DNA from: Dokdonella sp.
GTDB taxonomy: Bacteria; Pseudomonadota; Gammaproteobacteria; Xanthomonadales; Rhodanobacteraceae
Length of the DNA: 64,000 nt
Direction: 5' to 3'
Assembly (NCBI GenBank): GCA_016712865.1
Contig: JADJQH010000002.1
Span: 806,001-870,000, forward strand
Shown piece after piece: positions 33,136 through 43,003 of this stretch. The translations under genes were made by a program, and so were the position numbers. Positions within the stretch are counted from its first letter, which is position 1. Each line of letters begins with the position of its first letter. The notes beneath the pieces were generated by a model. The model did not search any database. It was not told where the DNA came from and worked only from the letters and a program-made list of their open reading frames with translations.

Positions 33136-34296
33136 TCAGCGTCCGGCCAGTGCATCGACAATGTTGATCCGCATCGCGCGCGTCGCCGGCAAGGCACCGA
33201 TCAGGAGGCCGATGCCGGTAGCGAGGGCTATGCCGACAACCCAGCTGCTGATGCCAACATGGGTGTTGTTGATCATGCCGCCACTCATGGCCGGCAAGGC
33301 AGCGCCAATCACGCTGACCAGGGCCAGACCGATCGCACCGCCGAGCAGGAGCAACAGCACGGACTCGCCAAGCACCAGGCCCAGCACCTTGTGGTTGGAG
33401 AACCCCATGGTCTTGAGTACGGCCAGCTCATTGGTGCGTTCGCGCACCGCTTGCATCATGGTGTTTCCGGTCAACAGCACCAGGGTGAAGAAAACCGCAC
33501 CCATGATGGAGGTGACAATCAAGCCGATGTCGGCCATCTGCTTGATCCAGTTGCGGGTGGCCGCCTGCTCGGTCTGGGTCTTGGTTTCGTGATCGGAGTT
33601 TGCGGACAGTGCATCAATGTCCCTGGCAATGCGATCGGCCTGGTTCACATCCGTGACGCGACTGACGTACCAGCCCACCTCACCCTGGTTGTAGGGCGTG
33701 GTCTCGTCGAACTTCTTCCAGTGCAAGATGATCATGCCACTTTGAAATGCTCTGCCATCTTTGGAACTCATTACCCCGACCAGCTTGAAACTCCAGTTCT
33801 TGCTGCCTTCCTGGTTGGGGAAGATCTGCGACTGCAGGGGAATGGTGTCGCCAATCTTCCAGCCATATTTCTTGATCAGCATCTCGCCGGCGAGAATGCC
33901 ATTGAGATCGTCGGCAAACGCCTTGCGATCCTCCGCCGAAACAATCACCTCTGGATACACATCCAGATAGTTGTCGCTGACCGCGAAAGTGAACACCTGA
34001 TTGTGCGGATCCTGGTAGGCACCGCCGAACCAGTTGGCAAACGCCACATCCTTGACTCCGGGAACTGCCGCAATCTTCTCGGTGAGGCTCTTTGGCAGGG
34101 TCTGGATGAAGGAAAGTCGCGCGCCTGTCTGCAGACGCTCGGCACCGTTGGCCGATTGCCCGGCTTCGGCAAACGAGATGCGCACCGCATCGAGCATGCC
34201 AAACAGCAGGAAGGCCATGATGATCGACAGCAGGGTAAGAATCGTGCGCGTCTTGCGCCGAAACAGCGCGGCCCAGATCAAATGAAGATATTTCAT
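33136..34296 (-). CDS. ABC transporter permease (MacB/FtsX family), first permease
   Basis: A 386-aa MacB-type permease. N-terminal helix at about 17-37 (TRTILTLLSIIMAFLLFGML), a periplasmic domain to about 260, then three helices with the core AVRERTNELAVLKTMGFS (about 287-304). Its gene is 12 bp upstream of the second permease. Unlike that protein it has the plain four-helix layout. Confidence 0.9.
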   Translation of the reverse strand: MKYLHLIWAALFRRKTRTILTLLSIIMAFLLFGMLDAVRISFAEAGQSANGAERLQTGARLSFIQTLPKSLTEKIAAVPGVKDVAFANWFGGAYQDPHNQVFTFAVSDNYLDVYPEVIVSAEDRKAFADDLNGILAGEMLIKKYGWKIGDTIPLQSQIFPNQEGSKNWSFKLVGVMSSKDGRAFQSGMIILHWKKFDETTPYNQGEVGWYVSRVTDVNQADRIARDIDALSANSDHETKTQTEQAATRNWIKQMADIGLIVTSIMGAVFFTLVLLTGNTMMQAVRERTNELAVLKTMGFSNHKVLGLVLGESVLLLLLGGAIGLALVSVIGAALPAMSGGMINNTHVGISSWVVGIALATGIGLLIGALPATRAMRINIVDALAGR

Positions 34297-34313
34297 GGTT
34301 CGGTCCTTTGGCT

Positions 34314-35000
34314 TCAGGCGGCGGCTTGCTCGACCAGGGTGCCCTTGTCCAGATGCAGGGTTTGCTTGGCGTACTCGGCGGCCTTCGGATCGTGGGTCAC
34401 CATGATGATGGTCTTGCCGTGTTCGCGATTGAGCACCTGCAGCAGGCCGAGCACCTCCTCAGCCGACTGGCGGTCGAGGTCGCCGGTGGGTTCATCACAC
34501 ACCAGCAGGCTTGGATCGGAAACAAAGGCGCGCGCGATGGCAACACGCTGCTGCTGGCCGCCGGACAACTCGGTCGGCTTGTGGCTTGCGCGATCGGCGA
34601 GGCCGACCAGTTGCAGGGCGATGGCGGCATTGCGCTTGCGCTCCGCGGCGGAAAGCGCAGTCAGCAACAAGGGCACTTCCACGTTCTTCTGTGCACTCAG
34701 CATGGGCAGCAGGTTGTAAAACTGGAAGATGAAGCCCACGTTTGCCGCGCGCCATTTTGCCAACGCACCGCCGCCGAGTTTGTCGATGCGCTGACCGCCC
34801 ACGCTGATCGAGCCGCCGCTGGGTGAATCCAGGCCGCCGATCAGATTGAGCAGGGTGGTCTTGCCGGAACCGGACGGCCCCATCAAGGCGAGGAAATCGC
34901 CTTTCTGGATATCCAGGTTGACGTGGTGCAGGACTTCAACCTTCTGTTTGCCGCGTTCGTAGGTCTTGCTGACATCACGAATTTCAACAAGTGTAGACAT
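34314..35000 (-). CDS. ABC transporter ATP-binding protein (MacB/LolD type)
   Basis: A 228-aa ATPase. Walker A GPSGSGKTT (about 40-48), signature LSGGQQQR (about 142-149), Walker B LLVCDEPTGDLD and switch His in MVTHD. The family energises type VII ABC systems that couple cytoplasmic ATP use to periplasmic work. It lies between the adaptor and the permeases. Confidence 0.95.
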   Translation of the reverse strand: MSTLVEIRDVSKTYERGKQKVEVLHHVNLDIQKGDFLALMGPSGSGKTTLLNLIGGLDSPSGGSISVGGQRIDKLGGGALAKWRAANVGFIFQFYNLLPMLSAQKNVEVPLLLTALSAAERKRNAAIALQLVGLADRASHKPTELSGGQQQRVAIARAFVSDPSLLVCDEPTGDLDRQSAEEVLGLLQVLNREHGKTIIMVTHDPKAAEYAKQTLHLDKGTLVEQAAA

Positions 35001-35047
35001 GGTATTTCCTCTTTCGAGCCTGGATTCTGGAAACGGGTGGTCGGGAG

Positions 35048-36274
35048 CTATTCGGACAGCTGGATGCGGGATCCATCCGTAAGCTCAGGTGGAGGCTTGC
35101 GCACCACCTGGGTTGATGCAGCAATGCCTTCAGCCAGGCGCAAGTCGCCCATGGCCGCCCCGGGAGAAACCGCAGCCTGCACCACGCGGTCACCCTTGAT
35201 GACGAACACCACCGACTTGCCGTCGCGCTGGACGATGGCGCTGTCCGGAAGCAACACGCCTTTCGGAGGCGCGGCGCTTGCGGATTGGGGCTTCTTTTCC
35301 TCGAGGAAGTTCACCCGCGCGCCCATGTCCGGCAGGATGCGGGCATCCTTCTGGTCCAGCCCGACGCGCACCTTGACGGTGGCCTTGCCACGATCCGCAG
35401 TGGGAATGATGGCAACCACATGGGCAGGAATCTTCCATTCCTTGTAGGCATCGAGAATGGCTTCGGCCTGCATGCCGGGCGTCACCCGGTTGATGTACGC
35501 CTCGTTGACATCCACCTCGATTTCCAGCGATTCCATGTCGACGATGGTGCCGACGCCGGTACGGGTGAAGCCACCGCCGGCGGACAAGGGCGACACGATC
35601 TCGCCCACTTGCGCCGCCTTTGCGATCACCATGCCGGAAAACGGAGCGCGCACCGTGGTGTAGTCAAGCTGTACCTGCGCGCTGCGTTGCTGGGCTTCGG
35701 CAAGGTCCACCATGCGCTGCTGGGCAGCCAGTTGGGCACCCAGGCTGGTCACATCGGTTTGTGCGGTTTCAACCGCCTGGCGCGATACCAGCTTGCGTCC
35801 GACCAGATCCTGCTGCCGCTCCAGGTCACGCCTGGCCTGGGCCAGCTGTGCACTGACCTGGTTCACCTGCGCCTTGGCATGGGCCACTTGTGCGCGGGCC
35901 TGGGCCAGGGTTGCCTGCTGTTCGGTGTCGATCAGACGCGCCAGCACCTGCCCTGCTTCGACATGCTCGCCCTCCTCGATCAACACCTCGGCCAGCGTGC
36001 CGGTGATCTGGGCGGAAACCGTCGCCTGGCGCCGCGCCGTGACATAACCGGTCGCCTGCAGCACGGCGGTGGCAGAATCGGCATTGGCGCCGGGCGCCAT
36101 CGCGGCAACCGGGGAGACGACAAGGACGGGACCCGAGGCCAGCCACCACCAGATTCCGGACCCACCCAATGCGGCGACTACCAGCAACGCCAGGATCCAC
36201 GGCAGGCGCGAGGGCGGCTTGGCCTCATTGCGGTCGATTCGCAACTGGTTGAGCAATTCACGCTGGTTTTCCAT
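35048..36274 (-). CDS. Periplasmic adaptor (MacA/HlyD-like) of the ABC system
   Basis: A 408-aa membrane-fusion protein. Helix at about residues 25-48 (PWILALLVVAALGGSGIWWWL), a lipoyl-like half (LQATGYVTARRQATVSAQITG), a long coiled-coil hairpin (about 100-190, rich in QVAHAKAQVNQVSAQLAQAR) and a beta-barrel. Adaptors of this type bridge the inner membrane permease to an outer membrane channel; no TolC-like gene is present here. The ATG at 36274 is chosen because the upstream extension lacks similarity. Confidence 0.92.
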   Translation of the reverse strand: MENQRELLNQLRIDRNEAKPPSRLPWILALLVVAALGGSGIWWWLASGPVLVVSPVAAMAPGANADSATAVLQATGYVTARRQATVSAQITGTLAEVLIEEGEHVEAGQVLARLIDTEQQATLAQARAQVAHAKAQVNQVSAQLAQARRDLERQQDLVGRKLVSRQAVETAQTDVTSLGAQLAAQQRMVDLAEAQQRSAQVQLDYTTVRAPFSGMVIAKAAQVGEIVSPLSAGGGFTRTGVGTIVDMESLEIEVDVNEAYINRVTPGMQAEAILDAYKEWKIPAHVVAIIPTADRGKATVKVRVGLDQKDARILPDMGARVNFLEEKKPQSASAAPPKGVLLPDSAIVQRDGKSVVFVIKGDRVVQAAVSPGAAMGDLRLAEGIAASTQVVRKPPPELTDGSRIQLSE

Positions 36275-36416
36275 TATTGCCTTTCCGGGGTGGCCTGGAG
36301 CCGAACAGTCTGACATAAAGTGCGGCAAACCCCGGGGTCGGGCAATGCGCAGCCCTCACCCGACGCACATGACGAGTGTCAGCATCCAACCATCAACAAG
36401 ACAGTGAGCAACATCC

Positions 36417-37103
36417 ATGACATTTGCCATCGCCCCCCATGCCTTGCCCTCCATTCCGATCGCAGGATCGGACATGCGATTTCCCGTGCACCGCATCTAC
36501 TGCATCGGGCGCAACTACGCCGATCACGCCAGGGAAATGGGCGCGGCGGTTGATCGCGGCAATCCCATCTTCTTTGCCAAGCCCGCCGATGCCATCGTCA
36601 TCGACGATGGCGACGTGCCCTATCCATCCGCAACCGCCGAGCTGCATCACGAAGTGGAGATGGTCATCGCGCTTGCCAGCGGTGGGCGCGACATCCCCGT
36701 TGAACACGCGCTGGAGAAGGTCTACGCCTATGGCATCGGGCTTGACCTGACCCGGCGCGATCTTCAGGCAACCGCGAAGAAGAACGGCAGCCCCTGGGAT
36801 ACCGCCAAGGGATTCGATTGCTCGGCACCCGTTTCATCCCTGCATCGTGCCAGCGACATCGGGCACCCGGCCAATGCGGAAATCTCGTTGCACGTGAATG
36901 GCACCTTGCGCCAGCAAGCCGATATCGCCGACATGGTGTTCAGCGTGGCCGAGATCATCCACGAGCTTTCGAAGTTCTACGAGTTGACTTCAGGCGACCT
37001 GATTTTCTCCGGCACTCCGGCCGGGGTTGCCAGCCTCTCGCGCGGCGACCGCTTCCGTGCCGAACTGCACGGCATCGCGATCCTGGAGGGGCGCATCATC
37101 TGA
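36417..37103 (+). CDS. Fumarylacetoacetate hydrolase-family protein
   Basis: A 228-aa FAH-fold enzyme. YCIGRNYADHAREMG is the family N-terminal signature; the metal ligands are in ELHHEVEMVIAL (Glu-x-Glu) and GLDLTRRDLQ (Asp), and DLIFSGTPAGV follows. Relatives act as fumarylpyruvate or acylpyruvate hydrolases and oxaloacetate decarboxylases; the substrate cannot be told from this context. Divergent from the ABC operon. Confidence 0.93.
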   Translation: MTFAIAPHALPSIPIAGSDMRFPVHRIYCIGRNYADHAREMGAAVDRGNPIFFAKPADAIVIDDGDVPYPSATAELHHEVEMVIALASGGRDIPVEHALEKVYAYGIGLDLTRRDLQATAKKNGSPWDTAKGFDCSAPVSSLHRASDIGHPANAEISLHVNGTLRQQADIADMVFSVAEIIHELSKFYELTSGDLIFSGTPAGVASLSRGDRFRAELHGIAILEGRII

Positions 37104-37216
37104 AGGCTGGTGACAATTGCTTGCACGAACGTTCTCGCGCAAGCCGCTGGTGCCCGCTAGAGTGATCAGGCGGCTCGCAAGCCCATCTCAATTCATCCAA
37201 CCTGAGGAGAACAAGC

Positions 37217-37615
37217 ATGAGCATGATTTCGGAGTTCAAGGCTTTCGCCATGCGCGGCAATGTCATCGATCTGGCCGTGGGCGTCGTCATTGGTGCGGCC
37301 TTCGGCAAGATCGTCTCTTCGTTGGTGGATGGCGTGATCATGCCGCCCCTCGGAAAACTGATCGGTGGCGTCGATTTCTCCGCCTTCAAATGGGTATTGA
37401 CGCCTGCCGGGGCGGACGGCAAGGGCGAAGTGGCCATCCTGTATGGTGCCTTCATCAACACCATGATCCAGTTCCTGATTGTCGCCCTGGCCATATTCAT
37501 CGTGGTCAAGGCCATCAACAAGATCAGTCGCAAGCAGGAAGATGCGCCCGCCGCGCCGGCTGCCGATGTCGTGCTGCTGACCGAGATTCGCGACTTGCTC
37601 AAGCAGGGCAAGTAA
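37217..37615 (+). CDS. mscL: Large-conductance mechanosensitive channel
   Basis: A 132-aa homopentameric channel that releases solutes on hypo-osmotic shock. [31 protein letters not shown] (N-terminal amphipathic helix plus TM1), a short periplasmic loop, TM2 ([19 protein letters not shown]) and the C-terminal helical bundle [10 protein letters not shown] are all present. Normal length. GAGGAG lies about 9 nt before the ATG. Confidence 0.97.
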   Translation: MSMISEFKAFAMRGNVIDLAVGVVIGAAFGKIVSSLVDGVIMPPLGKLIGGVDFSAFKWVLTPAGADGKGEVAILYGAFINTMIQFLIVALAIFIVVKAINKISRKQEDAPAAPAADVVLLTEIRDLLKQGK

Positions 37616-37739
37616 GCCCCGCAGTCCCCCAGGCATCTGCCCATGCGGGTCGCGATCAGCGGCCCGCGTGACCTTCGCCATGGGCCAATGGCCGAGGTGC
37701 CTTGTCAAAATCCGCGTTTGACCCTTGCGGATACCCAGC

Positions 37740-39182
37740 ATGCGCATTCATACCGCCTTCGCCCTCGCCCTGTTGCTCACCACCGGCGCGCAGGCCGCTG
37801 ATACCGAGTCGTCCGCAACGCGCATTCCGGATTCCGCCATCACGCAGGTGACGGGCTTGCGCGAACGCGCGCTCAAGGACGATGTCGCCTATGCCATCAC
37901 CGAGGGCCTGACCAGCGAGATCGGCGCCCGCCTGGCCGGCAGCGACAACGACCTCAAGGCACGTGATTGGATGATCGCCAGGTTCAAGGCACTCGGATTC
38001 GACAAGGTCTGGAGCGAGGAGGTCAGCTATCCGCGCTGGATTCGCCGATCCGAGAGCGCCGCAGTGATCGAGCCGTTTGCCCAGCCATTGGCCGTTGCCG
38101 CGCTGGGCAATTCCGCGGGCACGCCCAAGGGCGGCCTTGAAACCGAAGTGGTGCGCTTCGAATCGCTGGCAGCCATGCAGGCGGCGCCGGATTACCTCGT
38201 CAACCGCAAGATCGTCTATATCGCCAATCCCGGCATGCAAGCGCTGAAGGACGGCCACGATTACGGCATGGCGGCGCAAGTGCGCGTGTCGGGTCCGGCC
38301 TCGGCTGCAGCCAAGGGCGCGATTGGATTCCTCATGCGCTCCGCCGGCTCGGATCAAAACCGCATTGCCCATACCGGGGTGACCCATTTCGAGGATCAGG
38401 CCAAGGCGATCCCCGCCGCAGCGCTTTCCAGCCCGGATGCCGACCTGCTGGATCACATCTTTGCGCGCGGCAAGCCCGTGAAAATCCACCTCGACCTCGA
38501 CTGCGGCATGGACGGCAGCTACACCGGCGCCAACGTGATTGCCGAGATCACCGGCAGTTCGCGTCCGGCCGAATATTTCCTCACTGGCGGACATCTGGAT
38601 TCCTGGGATGCCGGCACTGGCGCCATCGATGACGCAGCCGGCGTTGCCATCACCACCGCTGCGGCGCATCTCATCGGCCAGCTTCCGCAACGCCCGGCGC
38701 GCAGCATCCGCGTGGTCGCCTTTGCCAACGAGGAATCCGGCCTGTTCGGCGGCAAGGCCTATGCTGCCCAGCACCACACCGAAATCGGCAAGGCCGTGCT
38801 CGGCGCGGAATCGGATCTGGGCGCGGACCGCATCTACAAGCTGACTGCAACCGTCAAACCGGAAGCGCGTGCGGCCATCGCACAGATTGCCGCCGCGGTG
38901 AAGTCACTTGGCGTCGATTACGACGCGGCTGCCCCCGGCGCCGGTGGATCGGATCTGTCCGCCGTACATGCCGTCGGCATGGCGGGGCTGTCCCTGCATC
39001 AGGACGCCACGCGGTATTTCGACTGGCACCACACCGCCAACGACACCCTGGACAAGGTCGACCTTGAGCAAATGCGTCAGAACGTGGCGGTTTACGCCAT
39101 CGCCATGTACCTGGCGGCGAGCGCCGAGGGCGATTTCGGATCGGCTGCGGGTGCTTTTGCCAAGGAAGCCGATAGCGACTGA
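37740..39182 (+). CDS. Secreted M28-family zinc aminopeptidase
   Basis: A 480-aa exported peptidase. Signal peptide about 1-20 (ends GAQAA). A PA-like insert domain (about 100-230) precedes the catalytic domain with the M28 zinc ligands: GGHLDSWDAGTGAIDDAAG (His, Asp), FANEESGLFGG (catalytic Glu and ligand), AESDLGAD (Asp) and DWHHTANDTLDKVD (His). Relatives include plasma glutamate carboxypeptidase-type enzymes. The ATG at 37740 starts the signal peptide directly. Confidence 0.93.
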   Translation: MRIHTAFALALLLTTGAQAADTESSATRIPDSAITQVTGLRERALKDDVAYAITEGLTSEIGARLAGSDNDLKARDWMIARFKALGFDKVWSEEVSYPRWIRRSESAAVIEPFAQPLAVAALGNSAGTPKGGLETEVVRFESLAAMQAAPDYLVNRKIVYIANPGMQALKDGHDYGMAAQVRVSGPASAAAKGAIGFLMRSAGSDQNRIAHTGVTHFEDQAKAIPAAALSSPDADLLDHIFARGKPVKIHLDLDCGMDGSYTGANVIAEITGSSRPAEYFLTGGHLDSWDAGTGAIDDAAGVAITTAAAHLIGQLPQRPARSIRVVAFANEESGLFGGKAYAAQHHTEIGKAVLGAESDLGADRIYKLTATVKPEARAAIAQIAAAVKSLGVDYDAAAPGAGGSDLSAVHAVGMAGLSLHQDATRYFDWHHTANDTLDKVDLEQMRQNVAVYAIAMYLAASAEGDFGSAAGAFAKEADSD

Positions 39183-39440
39183 ACTTTCCGTTTCCGGCTG
39201 CCTGGTGCTGCCTTCCGCGAGCTGGGCAGGCTGCGAGCGCAGTGCACGCCAATCACATCATGCGCTGATCCGCATGGCAGCGCCGTTTTACCCATTCGTT
39301 GCAGGTCCGCACCCGAACACACCTTGCCTTGATCGACCCACGATCCCCGGGAATTGGGCGGCACTCCGCTGTCCGCCTCGCCGGCCTTCGCTGTCCGCGC
39401 CCCGAATCTGGCACATCTGTTGCAGGAATGCTCACTCAGG
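39183..39440. other. Gap without a recognised feature
   Basis: Left part of the 534-bp gap between the peptidase and the GGDEF/EAL gene; no plausible frame, repeat or RNA could be recognised. The right part is the inverted-repeat element described next. Confidence 0.4.
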
Positions 39441-39608
39441 CTAGGAGCCTGCGCGGCAGAATGAATTCGAAGCGAAACGGCACTGACGCGATTCAGTGGA
39501 TCAATCGGAAGGTGCGCATAGCGGGCACTATGCAAGCCTGACGATTAATCCAATCAATCGATGGCAGCGGCGTTGCAGCCGGATGGCTTCTGCCGCGCAG
39601 GCTCCTAG
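39441..39608. mobile_element. MITE-like element with perfect ~21-bp inverted ends
   Basis: The arms TAGGAGCCTGCGCGGCAGAA (39442-39461) and TTCTGCCGCGCAGGCTCCTA (39588-39607) are exact inverses, with one further matched base pair outside. The 168-bp element has no gene; its interior contains AATCCAATCAATCGATGG. No second copy is in the window. Confidence 0.65.
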
Positions 39609-39716
39609 GCGCTGGCTGCTTCGACAGCGCAACGAGCGGGTGATACGGTATCGGGCACAGGGGACGATGTGCAAAGGTTGGCCGGACTACTCCGACCCCA
39701 CACACCGGTTCGGGCA

Positions 39717-42572
39717 ATGACGCCCGACGGGTTGGCTTGTGCCGACACCCTGCTTGTCACCCATGATCTTCAGCAACTGGCGTTGCGTACCGAAGCCCTG
39801 GCGCTGGAGAAACTGCCCTGCATTGGCGCACGCTGCCGGGTGGCTGACCTGGGACCTGTCGGTTCTGCCGTTGCCCAGTCGGCAGAAGCCGAGATCCTCG
39901 AGGTGCCGCTGGCCAATGGCCGTGCGCGGCTCGAACTCGAGTTTCCGCGCGGATGTCTCGATGACCGGGTGATAGCGGAAGCCGACTGTGCCTGGATCGA
40001 TCGCGTCGACCTGCGCATGCGCGAGTTTCTGGACGCACGCGAGCAGCAGGACATCGTGCATACCGCGCTGCGTTCCGAGCAATTGCAGAAGGCGCTCTAT
40101 GCGATTGCAAACCTTGCGCATTCACCGCTCGATTTCTCCGACATGTTTGCGCGCATCCACGAGGTCATCCGCAACCTGACCTATGCGGAGAACTTTTTCG
40201 TCGCGCTGTACGACGATGAGCGCGATGTCATGCGCCTGCCCTACTACGCGGACAGCGAAGATACCGAGGGCCAGGATCCGCTGATGGAGTTGCACGCGGC
40301 CGACTACGTCAACAGCCTCACCTTCAAGGTGCTGCACACCGGCCAGGTGCTGTGGGGGGACAGCAACCAGTTGCGTGAGCAATTGAATCTGAAGCCCGAT
40401 GCACGACTCGGCCCGGAAAGCGTCGACTGGATGGGCATTCCGATGATCAACCAGGAGCAGGTTCGTGGCGCGATCGTCGTGCAAAGTTATGACCACCGGC
40501 ATCGCTACAGCGAGCGCGATCGCGATCTGTTGATCTTCGTTGCCCAGCATGTGATTTCTGCGTTGGTACGCAAACAGGCTCGCGAAGAGCTCGAGCGCGA
40601 AGTGCACAAGCGCACGCGGGAACTTGCCGAGGCCAACAGCTCGCTGCGCGAGGAAATCGACCAGCGCCTGCGTGCGCAACACCTGCAGGCAGCCTGGTAC
40701 CGCATTGCCGAACTGGCCAGCGAGCAGACCGGAATCAACGCGTTCTATGCCGGCGTGCACACGGTGATCGGAGAGCTGCTCAACGCGCACAATTTCTTCA
40801 TATCCGTGCTCACCGAGGATGGTTCGCGGATTTCGTTTCCCTACTTTGTCGATGAACGGGATGCACCCTCCACTGGACCTCGCCCTCCCGCCAACGGCAT
40901 GACCGAGTGGGTACTCAACCAGCAAAGTCCATTGCTGGCCACGCAGGCGCAGATCATCGAGTTGATGCAAGCCGGAAAGATGGTGGTTTTCGGCACCCTG
41001 CCCCGATGCTGGCTCGGGGTTCCCCTGGTAATCGGCGAACGCGCGCTTGGCGTGATGGCCGTGCAGAGTTACGACGACGAAAATGCCTACGGCCCCGAGG
41101 AGCAGGAAATCCTCCTGTTTGCTTCATTCCACGTGGCCACCGCGCTCGAACGCCGGCAGTACCAGGAACGCCTGCGACTTTCCAACATGCGTCTGGAAGT
41201 CCGCGTCCAGCAACGCACCCGCGAACTTGAAACCGCCAATCGCGACCTGCTCGAACAGATCGGCGTACGCAAGCTGGCCGAATCGCGACTCACCCACGAA
41301 GCGCTTCACGACAGCCTCACCGGACTGCCCAATCGCACTGCCCTGCTGCAACGCCTTCACCACGTCCTCAACCGTTTCCGCAAGGACCCGACCCGGCTGT
41401 TTGCCGTGCTGTTCCTCGATCTGGACCGCTTCAAGGTGGTCAACGACTCGGTGGGTCATCTGCTCGGCGACGAGTTGCTGGTCGAAGCCGGCAAGCGCAT
41501 TTCCGGATGCGTCCGTGGCCCCGACTCCGTTGCCCGTCTGGGTGGCGACGAATTCACCCTGCTGCTGGAAGACATCGCTAGCGTGGAAGATGCGAACCGG
41601 GTTGCACGTCGCGCCCTGGCCGCGCTTGCCGACCCGGTGCGCCTCGGCGACAAGGAAATCTATACCTCGGCCAGCATCGGCATCGCCGTTGCCAACATGC
41701 GCTACACGCTTCCCGAGGAATTGTTGCGCGATGCCGATGTGGCCATGTACCGGGCCAAGGCACGCGGCCGCCAGCGTTTCGAGATCTTCGACGAGCAGTT
41801 GCGCCAGGAAGCCCTGCACACCCTGGATCTGGAAAGCGACCTGCGACGGGCCATCACCCGCCAGGAATTCGAGCCGCACCTGCAACCCATCGTCAGCCTG
41901 GTCGATGGCCAGGTGCTGGGCTACGAAGCCTTGCTGCGCTGGCGCCACGCCAAACGCGGCCTGTTGCGGCCAGCGGACTTTCTCACCGTCGCCGAAGAAT
42001 CAGGCAATGTCGAGCAGATCGACTGGCAGCTCTACGAACAGGTGTGTTCTGCAATCTCCAAGCTGCATGACCCCGACGCCTATGTGAGCATCAACGTCTC
42101 CGCGCGCCACTTCCGTTCGCCGAAGCTGGTCCACAACCTGCTCGGCCTGCTCGATGCGCACCATGTTCCCACCCGCCGCGTTCGCATCGAGATCACCGAA
42201 GGCGTGCTGCTGGCCGATCCCGAACAGGCGCGTGCAACCATGCTGGAGCTGCGCGCTTCCGGCGTGCTGACCATACTCGACGATTTTGGAACCGGATATT
42301 CCTCATTGTCGTACCTGCACCGCTTCCCCTTGCACGCCCTGAAGATCGATCGTTCCTTCGTCGCGGAACTGAATGCCGACCTGAGCGGCAGTTGCGCCGC
42401 CGTGATCCGCGCCATTCGTGCGCTGGCCGGCTCGCTGGGCATGGAAGTCATCGCCGAAGGCATCGAGACGCCGGTGCAATGCGAAGCATTGCTGCGCCTC
42501 GAATGCATGATCGGCCAGGGTTTCCTGTTCGACCAACCCAGGCCGGTTCCCGAGCTGATCTACGCCAGCTGA
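39717..42572 (+). CDS. GAF-GAF-GGDEF-EAL cyclic-di-GMP signalling protein
   Basis: A 951-aa soluble protein. Two GAF domains (about residues 110-265 and 310-470) are joined by a coiled coil (ELEREVHKRTRELAEANSSL); a second coiled coil (VRVQQRTRELETANRDLLEQ) leads to GGDEF (about 515-680) with DSLTGLPNRTALL and an intact RLGGDEF. The EAL domain (about 695-945) has YEALLRW, DDFGTGYSS and AEGIET, so both cyclase and phosphodiesterase motifs look intact. It could act as a ligand-controlled c-di-GMP hydrolase. A GTG at 39669 would extend the N terminus by 16 residues. Confidence 0.93.
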   Translation: MTPDGLACADTLLVTHDLQQLALRTEALALEKLPCIGARCRVADLGPVGSAVAQSAEAEILEVPLANGRARLELEFPRGCLDDRVIAEADCAWIDRVDLRMREFLDAREQQDIVHTALRSEQLQKALYAIANLAHSPLDFSDMFARIHEVIRNLTYAENFFVALYDDERDVMRLPYYADSEDTEGQDPLMELHAADYVNSLTFKVLHTGQVLWGDSNQLREQLNLKPDARLGPESVDWMGIPMINQEQVRGAIVVQSYDHRHRYSERDRDLLIFVAQHVISALVRKQAREELEREVHKRTRELAEANSSLREEIDQRLRAQHLQAAWYRIAELASEQTGINAFYAGVHTVIGELLNAHNFFISVLTEDGSRISFPYFVDERDAPSTGPRPPANGMTEWVLNQQSPLLATQAQIIELMQAGKMVVFGTLPRCWLGVPLVIGERALGVMAVQSYDDENAYGPEEQEILLFASFHVATALERRQYQERLRLSNMRLEVRVQQRTRELETANRDLLEQIGVRKLAESRLTHEALHDSLTGLPNRTALLQRLHHVLNRFRKDPTRLFAVLFLDLDRFKVVNDSVGHLLGDELLVEAGKRISGCVRGPDSVARLGGDEFTLLLEDIASVEDANRVARRALAALADPVRLGDKEIYTSASIGIAVANMRYTLPEELLRDADVAMYRAKARGRQRFEIFDEQLRQEALHTLDLESDLRRAITRQEFEPHLQPIVSLVDGQVLGYEALLRWRHAKRGLLRPADFLTVAEESGNVEQIDWQLYEQVCSAISKLHDPDAYVSINVSARHFRSPKLVHNLLGLLDAHHVPTRRVRIEITEGVLLADPEQARATMLELRASGVLTILDDFGTGYSSLSYLHRFPLHALKIDRSFVAELNADLSGSCAAVIRAIRALAGSLGMEVIAEGIETPVQCEALLRLECMIGQGFLFDQPRPVPELIYAS

Positions 42573-42621
42573 GCCGCGAGCACGCCATCATCGGATCGTG
42601 TTGATGCGGTTCGCAAGGACG

Positions 42622-42980
42622 ACAGCCGAGCAAGCTCGGCTCTACAAAAGCGTCGCTCCCTCGTAGAGCGGAGCTTGCTCTGCTTGCCGCTGTTCGCACG
42701 CCTACAGCCGAGCAAGCTCGGCTCTGCAAAAGCGTCGATCCCTCGTAGAGCGGAGCTTGCTCCGCTTGCCGCTGTTCGCACGCCTACAGCCGAGCAAGCT
42801 CGGCTCTACAAAGCGTCGATCCTCCCTCGTAGAGCGGAGCTTGCTCCGCTTGCCGCTGTTCGCACGCCTACAGCCGAGCAAGCTCGGCTCTACAAAAGCA
42901 TCGCTCCCTCGTAGAGCGGAGCTTGCTCCGCTTGCCTCCGTTCGCACGCCCACAGCCGAGCAAGCTCGGCTCTACCAAAG
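42622..42980. repeat. Tandem array of paired REP-like palindromes, 82-84-bp period
   Basis: Five AGCCGAGCAAGCTCGGCT palindromes start near 42624, 42706, 42788, 42872 and 42954, alternating with four AGCGGAGCTTGCTCCGCT palindromes. Linkers are CTACAAAAGCGTCGMTCCCTC and TGCCGCTGTTCGCACGCC-like and are conserved between units, so the whole unit was duplicated. No gene lies in the 431-bp gap. Confidence 0.85.
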
Positions 42981-43003
42981 CCTCACGATTGCGCGCGGGA
43001 TCA

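Noticed and set aside
32230-34719. 829-codon plus-strand open frame
   Set aside because: Shadow of the two ABC permeases and part of the ATPase on the minus strand; composition typical of high-GC antisense frames.
42622-42980. CRISPR array
   Set aside because: Units alternate two palindromes with conserved, non-unique linkers; no cas genes nearby.
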